Notes under the pieces: generated by a model
The model's database searches: none
The model's input: only the letters and a program-made list of their open reading frames with translations
What the model was told of the DNA's origin: nothing
Shown here: positions 55,955 to 64,000 of the stretch, one piece after another
How the letters are laid out: the number at the start of each line of letters is the position of its first letter
Position numbering within the stretch: the stretch's first letter is position 1
Made by a program: the position numbers and the translations under genes
Source: Pterois miles
Lineage: Eukaryota; Chordata; Actinopteri; Perciformes; Scorpaenidae
Length of the DNA: 64,000 nt
Reading direction: 5' to 3'
NCBI GenBank assembly: GCA_947000775.1
Contig: CAMQGK010000567.1
Location: 124,001 to 188,000 of the forward strand

Positions 55955-58595
55955 GGACGCCTTCCACAAGAGTTTGTGACAAACGATTCACTGCTTCTGA
56001 AATGGGTGGGGCTTAAGAGTAGGGAGTCTCCTACAAGAGTCTATGACAAACAAGTTTGGCCATGGTGCATGAATTTGCATACAAGTTACTGTTATGCGCC
56101 TTTTTGTTAGAAGAAGAAGAAGATATTCCTTTATTAGTCCCACAGTGGGGAAATTCAGTTTTACACTCTGTTGTTCACACAGTACATATACATGTCAATG
56201 GAGAGATGTCAGAGTGAGGGGGCTGCTCCTGACAAGCGCCCAGAGCAGTTGGGGGTTCGGTGCCTTGCTCAGGGGCACCTCGGCAGTGCCCAAGAGGTAA
56301 ACTGGCACCTCTCCAGCAACCAGTTGGTCTTGGTCCATGGGGGACTTGAACCGGCGTCCTCCGCATCCTAACCCAAGTCCTTACGGACTGAGCTACTGCC
56401 GCCCCACACAGGCCACTCTCACTGCTACACCCCTTTTTTGCCAAATGGGATGAACACAAACACACACCTTTACATCCACACTTTTTGACCCCCTTATCCC
56501 CAAATTTCAGTCTCCTAGGGTGAAAACTGTGGGCAGCAAAGGGTGGGCTCATTTTTGTGACCCAACTGACAGACCTAGCGACCTACAGAGCTGCTGATTG
56601 CAGCTCAAAACCAAATGTTCCGGCAACACATGAACTGACCGAGTTAAAAACTGACCATTCATGAAACCCCTCCGCTGAGCAATACCTGCCGAATCATAGC
56701 AACCACAGCTAGGTACGGCAGGCCTGGCTTTGGATTTCTCTACATGTTGAAGTATATGGCTCCACTAAGGATTTGGATGGTAGTCTCTTCTTTAACACTC
56801 TTGTACACCAAAAATATTAAAAGATTATGTAAAAGAAGCCCTGCCTAGCATATCCGCTGACTATTGTGTTGAGCCGACTACTGTGTGAAAGCCTGTCCTG
56901 TATGCTATTTTATCAGCGTCTATGTTAACATTAGCAGCTTTCCTGCTCTATTGGATGTAGGAAGGTTTATACTCCAGCAACCAGCCACTCATTTTCCAGA
57001 CAGAGTTATGTGAGACAAAGTGGCCCTAAAAATATGCAAATGTCACCCTGCAGCCAACCTTGTTAGATGACATTAACAGACTTTACCAACCGGATCAGCC
57101 TTAGCACTGGCAGATATCTAAAACTAAAGGACTTGGGATCTGGCCAAACTTAACTTAGTACTTAAACAGCACCGTGAACTTCTTAACAATGTGCAGTATT
57201 ATATAAGCTTATTATATGATGATATCAACTGCTTGCTGACCTGTGTGGGGCCTTGTCCAGTGAACAGAGCTTTGTAGGCAGAAGCAGCTACTGACAGAGC
57301 TCCTTTCACCAGGCCGCTGGTGATGCCTGGGTGCCTGAGAAGAGACAATAACGAGTTTACATTCAGAACGTGACTGCTATGTGAAAGCCTTGGCCACATT
57401 TCCATGTGTGTGTGTGTGTATGTGTGTGTGTGACCTGGGGTCCTCAGGGTTGTCTCCCTGTGTGTCCTCAGTAGCTTCAGTATCGTCTGTCTGAGGCTGA
57501 TCAGGACCAGAGGCTGTAGGGCAACAAGAGCCCACATTATCCTTGACTCCATCATCCAGTTTCAAAAATGAAACATTTATTCATTCACATCTATATCTTT
57601 CAGCATCTATGAAATATTTAGTCAGTATCAGCATGAACAAGCTAAAAGCCGCTTTTCCTTTGTAGCCTCACTAGTGCGGCTGAAGACTCTTACAGCCTTT
57701 TTACACCTGGGTTCAAGTCCAAGTCCAAACCAAAGTCTGAACCAAGGTTTGTGTCTTTGATACATTGCATACATTTGATCTGGTTAGTTTTGCTTTCACG
57801 CTGCAATTATACAAGCACACTAAAGAACTGTATATGACGTATCTATGTCCAGTCGTCATCTACGTGAGATGTGTCTCCATACTATCCATATCCAAAGCTG
57901 CAATTAACTAGGTTGCAGATGGGCGTGTGTCTGATGTTGATGTGTTGCCAACTCAGCGGGTAGCCTTCAATCATCGTTTGAATAAAACTAGTGAATGATT
58001 TTGTTGCCCCTATAATAATATAGTTATGGCATTACTACCAGCAGTAATGTTGATGTGTTGATCTTCTAGTGGCTTGCTCTCCCATCCTCTCACATCCTCT
58101 CTTTCCCCTCCTCCAGGATAATAACAAGTGTCGGAGCTTTTTCCAGCTGACTCTTTATAAAGTCGTTTGACAAAATTCAATTAAACATTAATTTCTTTTT
58201 ATTTACATCTCCTCCTCTCCACGCGTGCTACCGCAGCTCATTTGGTTTTATTGCATTATTTTTCCTTTTTCCTCTGGTTCTGATGACAGCTTGCCAGAAT
58301 TGTAATTGAATAATCTGAACTATCTAAAAAAATGTTCACATGAGAGACAAACCTAATCATGGTTCAATTCAATTCTGACCTAGACCACCTCTTTTTGTTA
58401 GACCAAGGTTTGGCTGTTTGGTTGAGGTTTCGCACTTGGTTCAAAATCAACTTAACGAACTAGGTCAGTCCCCTCTGTTAAAATGAACAAATCCCCTACT
58501 GGGTAGCGACAATACCAGTACAAATACTAATGCCCTTAAAGTGATAACAATACCAGTTGAGTACTTCATTTGATACACATCTAGTGAATGGAAGC

Positions 58596-58638
<43 letters not shown>

Positions 58639-60746
58639 GCTTGGCTGCGAGCAAAACAAATTGCTTATAGTGATACACCTGAATTTCCCTACGGGGATTA
58701 ATAAAGGTTCATCTTCATCTTATCTTATCTGTCTGGGTCAAATTGATCACTATAAGCAAATGATTGTTCCTGAGGAGTCATGTAGATTACCATCTCACTG
58801 ACTTTGATTCATTTGACATGAGTACAAAGTAATGAAATGGACCACTTCGCTATTCACTGGCCCGCTGACAATCGTTCTGCCCTTTCCATAACTGAATGTG
58901 AGGCATCGCTGTTTCTGGCCAGCTGCACGTGAAGATGAACAGCACCCCCTTGCTGGGGCTTCTCTCTTGCTCACCGTGTGAGTGGCATGCAATGAGCCGT
59001 TCATCTGCATGTGCTGCCGGCTCTGAGGCACCGCGTGACGACTGTGGCTTCAACCACAGTTGTTCACTTAATGCACATTCGTTTTTCAGTAGAGAAAATG
59101 ACTCTTTTTTCCTGTCATGATTTGAATGTTCACGCAGCTTTAGCCTCAGGTCCAGCCAGGAAGCACACGGTATCAAAGTATCAAGAGAGTAAAGCACAAA
59201 GCAAAAGCGGTTACTATAAGCAGATTATTTACATAGCGTTTGTATAGGAATTATTCTGTCCTACGCAGGTATCATTTAGAGGAATTCAATACTACTTGGT
59301 ACACTTATTTCGATCCATACCTTAAAGTTATTGAGGACAGATACCGAGCCCTAGTAGTGATATACTGATGTGCTTACCGTCCTCAGTTTGGTACAGTGCA
59401 GAGCCCTCTGCTCCTTCCCCGGCAGCAGCATGGTCAACATCTGTTTCTCCATTGCTCCCTGGACTGCACAAGAGCAACACATTTATCTAGTATTCACAAT
59501 CAGTGCAACAAACACTACAGCAACCCCAAAACAAAAGTTAACATTGTTTCCCTCTGCTGTTTTTATGACATTACCAGAGCAACTTCCACTCTGATGCTAG
59601 AGGCTTCAGAGCAGACGTTGGGTCCAGAAGACTGATGTAGATCAATTGTAATCACTCTCTCCTTGCCTAAACCCGTCCCATCCACACCAAAAAGGTGACA
59701 GAGTTTTATTTTCGATACCAAATATGAATGTTACTGTCCTGGCTCCATATATGATGTGACATGAAAAAATGAGAGTAAAAACAAGGAGGCTTCTTATTGT
59801 AATAGGATGAAATAAAAAAAAAAAAATCACTTGAATTTAAATTACATTGAAATTAAATCGAAAGGCAATCATGTTGCTGTTTGTATCCCTCCCTACATGC
59901 TGACCTTGGTGTGACGATGGCTTTAGGTGGTGCCACCACTTCGGGTGTCAATGGCTCATCGTCCAATGTCTGAGATGTACAGAGCATGTCGTTGGCACTG
60001 CTGGTGCCCGACACCCCCATCCCTGGAGCTGCAGGAGCTTCGTCCCCCTCGCCCAGCTCCCCCTCTGGGGTGGAAGTCCCTGGGTGGATGGGAGATAGGG
60101 TTTCTGGGTCTGTGGGGGTCTTGGCTGGGATGTCACCAGGCTGGGATAAAGCAGAGCTGCAGTGGGACAAGGAATAGTGAATTAAAGGTAATGTGACATA
60201 CACCCTCCAGAGGCCATATTGGAGGTCCTTATGCAATTTCTGTAAGACCAATAGTGGTCTTGTGTAGAATGTATTTTTGCCTGCTTATTGTACATGCAAT
60301 AATTTTTGTGGCACCACGGATTTCCATTCACAATGTTCACATCAGAGCTCGTGTTAACTGAATTTTCCCTCAGTGACTGAATATTTTTAAATATTGACGG
60401 CAAAATCTGAACACCGCCATTTTGAAATATACAGTATATAAAAATAAAATAGCTTCTGTATGAATATGGTGAATTGTCTAAACTGAAACTGCACAGCAAC
60501 ATGTGCTGTTACCGTCGAGCCAACAAGTCACGTACCTGTACATGGATTCCCCCAGTGGCCGACTGGTGTCAAAGCAGTCAGGTAGGATGATGATGTAATC
60601 CTCTGAGGAGGTGGAGGAGGAGCGGCTCCTTGTCCCTTCTCTCTTCTCCTCTCCCTCTTTCTCCTTCTCCTCCTCCACCCCCTTCTCTCTTTCCTTCGCT
60701 CTGGACTCCACACAGATGTTATCCATGTGCGACTCCTCACCTTCAA
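55539..60746 (-). CDS. nbr1: NBR1 autophagy cargo receptor, C-terminal part (5' exons outside window)
   Basis: Exons on the minus strand: 60746-60536, 60156-59905, 59463-59378, 57513-57435, 57334-57241 and 55712-55539. All are GT-AG and in phase; 297 codons and TGA. Order of features: an acidic/basic Glu-Lys stretch (AKEREKGVEEEKEKEGE), a serine-rich stretch, SEDYIIILPDCFD (the YIII core is NBR1's LC3/GABARAP-interacting motif), SSALSQPGD, CTSQTLDDEPLTPEVV, GLVKGALSVAASAYKALF (amphipathic membrane-binding segment) and the UBA domain MAVLVEMGFGDRPLNQRLL, ending NDWYSTRY. NBR1 bridges ubiquitinated cargo to autophagosome membranes in the cytosol. The PB1, ZZ and FW domains lie before the window. 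It is convergent with hrc, about 9 kb apart. Teleosts can have two nbr1 paralogues; I cannot say which this is. Confidence 0.93.
55908..55956. repeat. (TG)n followed by a 19-nt G run
   Basis: TG dinucleotides to 55937, continuous with G19 (55938-55956), in the last nbr1 intron. In the transcribed (minus) orientation this is C19 followed by (CA)n. Confidence 0.95.
56113..56406 (-). mobile_element. tRNA-derived SINE in the last nbr1 intron
   Basis: On the minus strand it starts GTGGGGCGGCAGTAGCTCAG with A-box-like TAGCTCAGTCC (56395-56385) and B box GGTTCAAGTC (56352-56343). The body has GGGCACTGCCGAGGTGCCCC and GAGCAAGGCACCGAACCCCC, and ends CCACTGTGGGACTAATAAAG followed by GAATATC(TTC)n. It is sense to nbr1. 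The tail is shared with the retroposon ends at 6500 and 47594. Confidence 0.85.
57403..57432. repeat. TG-rich microsatellite next to an nbr1 donor
   Basis: TG run (CA on the nbr1 sense strand) immediately after the donor of exon 57513-57435: the intron starts GTCACACACACACACA. Confidence 0.9.
58597..58635. repeat. (TG)n microsatellite in nbr1 intron
   Basis: Pure TG run in the intron 57514-59377. A degenerate retroposon tail (ACGGGGATTAATAAAGGTTC followed by ATCTTATCTTATC) lies just after it at 58690-58730. The rest of this 1.9-kb intron (including the GC-richer patch 58860-59060) has no recognised feature. Confidence 0.95.
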
Positions 60747-62731
60747 CTGTGTAGGGATCAATAAAACTGATAAGTTTCACAGACAATATGTGGAATATTT
60801 ACCACCAAGGCAGCACTTTGGTCATAACACACTGGACTGGAAGTCCTCAACTGTGAGCCATTGTGAATAGTTAAAATAACATTTTGCTTCCCTTAAATCT
60901 CTGTTTATCCTTTATTAGCATCTGCTGACATTATTTCTTGACAGCTTATCTGTCCTCCCACCACTTCTGTGCAGTGTCAGTGAACGCAGATTATGCTGTA
61001 TAAATTCTTGTTTTTGCATTTCTGTTCTCGGACAGATTAAATAAACAAGCTACAACATGTGTGGTGAGCTTCAGAGGTGTTGGTGGGTGTATTATTGAAC
61101 TTTTGACAGAGCCAGGCTCTCCCTGCTTCCAGTCTTTATTATAAGCTCGGCTAGGATGCGGTTAACGTGTACTTTAGTGAACTGAAGTCTTACAATCCTG
61201 GAGAAGCAGGAGGAGACGATGTTTTAAGTTGAGGGTTTATTAAAGCTTGAATTCACGGAGAACTGAGATACAGCAATACACATGAAATACAGGATTCTAG
61301 TCACAATGCATTTAACCTATGCTACCTATATGGTCTTTCGCAGCCGAGCTATGGATGCACTGATGTCACAGGATAAATTAAAAGGCAAACCTAATCACAA
61401 GCCACATTGTATATGTTGGGCATACTGTATGTTCCTTCTGCATGTCTCCAGTGTGTGTGTGTGTGTGTGTGTGTGTCTGCATGTCTCCAGTGTGTGTGTG
61501 TGTGTCCTCAAACAGAGTTACAAGAACTTCTTTTTATGAAAATAATAGAAAATATACTCAATATTCCACATCATCTCCTTCGATATTCTACACTGTAGAT
61601 CCCATACTGATCCCAAAACCAAAATGAATGGAAAAGATAGGACTCAGTAGACACATATAGATAGGCCTCTACTGCCTCACCATAGCAATTATAGGTGTGA
61701 TGCAGGCAGATGAGACAATCAACTAACGTCAAAGATAAAAAATGGTATGGTCCACTTTAGGGCCGTCTGAAATCATATTGCAGGCATGAACATGGGAAAT
61801 ATATTGTGATATTCAATTATGATAATAGGTAGGAAGGATAAGAAGGTTCTGAGACCCCCTCCCATAAAACAAAACAAAAAAAATTGCTCAAAAAAGTTGC
61901 TCAACCCCATCTCCTACAAAAATACATTCCCCTACACAAATATTATCCCGGATCACAGTTACAGTTTAAAACATGGTTAACGTCAGGGTTTTCCACGAGA
62001 ACATACAATGTCCAGCTGGGTGAAAATAGTCGCCATCTGGGGAACCCTGGCCAAGAGGAGACTGAGGTCTGAGAGACCTGAAGTGCGAGGTCTGGGGGTC
62101 CTCCACATTTGAAACAAAACAAACACTTCATTTCCTGCTTTCTCGTGAATTTTTATGCACCAATTCATGGTGCATATACATACTTATGTAAAGAAAAACA
62201 TGCAATTCAGGCACCAGGTGACAACTAAAAATATAAAAATATAATAGGCGCTCAATTATTCTGCATTTCTTTCAAATATGTAGTCTCAGTAGTACTCTCA
62301 TTTAATGTTACAGTATCTCTGCTAAGTCCACACACATGTAAGCATGACTTGTTCTTCCTCTTTTGTGTGCTTTGTTTGGGGATGTAAACTCTTTAAATGT
62401 GTGTCGCATGTATTTACCTAAATGATACATTAAAGCTGGGGGAGGCAGTTTTGTGACTGAAATTCTGACGTCACGAGCTGGATTCTCTAAAACCTGAAAC
62501 CAGAGCCAAGAGGAGGTGCAGAAGTCTAGATTTCTCTCAAAACAATTTAATTACAATATGCTGAAAGGTTATTATGTTTTTATTGCTTAATGATGCCAAA
62601 AATATTCTGTTCAATGCAAAACTTTCTGCACATTCGATGCATTTCCCATCTGGTCTCTGAGAAGTCGAAAATAAAGTTGTGATATCATAAGAAAAAAAAT
62701 CATAATATTACGTAACTAAATTCACAATTTA
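60747..62731. other. nbr1 upstream intron, no exon found
   Basis: No NBR1 exon could be matched here. TG runs at 61450-61475 and 61491-61504. A minus-strand stretch about 62110-61985 reads WRLFSPSWTLYVLVENPDV, a repeat-like scrap without assignment. The rest is AT-rich and featureless. Confidence 0.5.
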
Positions 62732-63850
62732 CACTGAACAAAAAAATGAATTCAGCACTTTTGTTTTTGCTCCCATTTTTATGTGCAGAAGTCAAATATC
62801 TAAGACTTTCTGTGGAAGTGAGCACTTCTCCATTGCAGAGATAATCCATCCACCTCACAGGTGTGCCTCAGATTGGTCACATAAAAGTAGACTCTAAAAT
62901 GTGCAGTTTTATCACACAGCACAATGCCACAGTTGTCTAAAGTTTTGAGGGAGCGTGCAGTTGGCATGCTGACTGCAGGAATGTCCACCAGAGCTGCTGC
63001 CTGTGAACCGAATATAAATTTCTCTACCATAAGTCATCTCCAGTACATCCAACTGGCCTCGCAACCACAGACCACGTGTAACCACACCAGCCCAGGACCT
63101 CCACATCAGACACCTTCATCTGCAAGATCGTCTGAGACCAGCCAGCCGGACAACTGATGCAACAATGGGTTGTATAACCAAAGAATTTCTGCACAAACTG
63201 TCAGAAACTGTCTCAGGGAAGCTCAGTTACATGCAAATCGTCCACACTGGGGTCTTGACCTGATTGCAGTTCGTCGTTGTAACCGACTTGAGTGGGCAAA
63301 AGCTCACCTTCAGTGGCGTTTGGCACTTTGGAGAGGTGTTCTCTTCATGGATGAATCCTGGTTTTGACTGTACAGGGCAGATGGCAGACAATGTGTATAG
63401 TGTCATGCTTGCTGATGTCAGCGTTGTGAATCAAGTGTCCTATGGTGGCGGTGGGGTTATGATATGGGCAGGTGTATGTTATGGACAAGGAACACAGGTG
63501 CATTTTATTGATGGCATTTGGAATGCACAGAGATACCATGGTGTGATCCTGAGGCCCATTGTTGTGCCATTCATCCACCACCATCACCTCATGTTGCAGC
63601 ATGATAATGCATGGCCCCATGTTGAAGGATCTGTACACAGTTCCTGGAAGCTGAAAACATCCCAGTTCTTGCATGGCCTGCATACTCACTGGACATGTCA
63701 CCCATTGAGCATGTTTGGGATGCTCTAGATCTGCGTATATGACAGTGTGTTCCAGTTCCTGCCGATATCCAGCAACTTCGCACAGCCATTAAAGAGGAGT
63801 GGACCACCATTCATCCAAGCAGCGGCCGGCTTGACTGGGTTTTTGCAAAT
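62732..63850 (+). mobile_element. Tc1-like DD34E transposon, near full length but decayed
   Basis: It starts after TA with CACTGAACAAAAAAATGAAT, then TTTTTGCTCCCATTTTT. The transposase starts near 62924 (MPQLSKVLRERAVGML, AGMSTRAAA). It continues as RISAQTVRNCLREAQL, HWGLDLIAVRRCNRLEWAKA, FMDESWF (first Asp), YGGGGVMIWAGV, LMLQHDNAWPH (second Asp), and ends SLDMSPIEHVWDAL (Glu). Stops follow MDESWF, and at least two frame changes are needed, so it is a pseudogene. The 3' terminus was not found; similarity fades by about 63850. Confidence 0.85.
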
Positions 63851-64000
63851 GACGGCTGCCAGGTCGGCTAGTTACTGAGCTGAGGGGCACCAAGTCACAG
63901 TGGCACTTTGTAGGCAGTTGAGACTCCCTTGACTCATTAGCTATGGGCACAAATAACTGGAATAAAAGCCCAATCAGATTAAAAATGCTTCATGTAAACA

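Noticed and set aside
56386..56406. Possible functional tRNA gene
   Set aside because: A and B boxes are present, but the sequence continues into a SINE body and does not close into a cloverleaf; the same holds at 48374-48428, 36039-36093 and 18586-18640.
59853..60251. 132-codon minus-strand frame taken as one exon
   Set aside because: Only 60156-59905 is exon; the frame overruns an acceptor and a donor that fit the neighbouring nbr1 phases.
62800..63030. Minus-strand frame with ALVDIPAVSMPTARSLK
   Set aside because: Antisense of the Tc1 transposase start; the same peptide occurs antisense in the 26-kb copy.

Overview
The window is nuclear DNA from a ray-finned fish, most likely a percomorph teleost. 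Genes are split into small exons with GT-AG introns, CA/TA microsatellites are abundant, and the interspersed repeats are typical of fish: Tc1-like, pogo-like and hAT-like DNA elements, DIRS-like and Ty3/gypsy retroelements, L2/RTE-type LINE pieces and tRNA-derived SINEs. The assignment rests on protein similarity and repeat style only; I cannot name the species.

Three protein-coding genes can be assembled exon by exon. (1) trpm4 (+, 1973-25772): 24 exons covering all but roughly the first 150 residues of a TRPM4-type Ca2+-activated monovalent cation channel. All splice phases agree and give 1,093 uninterrupted codons; the first exons lie before the window. (2) hrc (+, 37386-46505): a complete six-exon gene of 288 codons encoding a secreted/SR-lumenal protein with a signal peptide, an uninterrupted run of 148 aspartates and a Cys-rich CxxC tail. 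It belongs to the histidine-rich calcium-binding protein (HRC) family and matches the fish muscle protein described as aspolin. (3) nbr1 (-, 60746-55539): the last six coding exons (297 codons) of the selective-autophagy receptor NBR1, including its LC3-interacting YIII motif, the amphipathic segment and the C-terminal UBA domain.

Layout: 1-1972, trpm4 intron with a 1-kb 30-bp minisatellite and a LINE scrap; 1973-25772, trpm4 with introns holding a 544-bp MITE, a decayed pogo-like element with its own 36-bp minisatellite, two DIRS-like fragments, a hAT/SINE composite and a Tc1 end; 25773-37385, a repeat-filled intergenic region (Tc1 copy, a small LTR element with target duplication and a nested SINE-like insert, a third DIRS copy interrupted by an inverted-repeat element, a sister inverted-repeat element, a SINE); 37386-46505, hrc; 46506-55538, repeats plus a probable nbr1 3' UTR; 55539-60746, nbr1 3' part; 60747-64000, an nbr1 upstream intron ending in a decayed Tc1-like transposon.

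TRPM4 next to HRC is also seen in mammals (human 19q13), so the pair is probably an old linkage. Both proteins deal with calcium: TRPM4 is gated by cytosolic Ca2+, and HRC buffers Ca2+ in the sarcoplasmic reticulum. NBR1 is tail-to-tail with hrc and has no evident functional link. I found no CRISPR array, operon, rRNA or functional tRNA gene; none is expected here.
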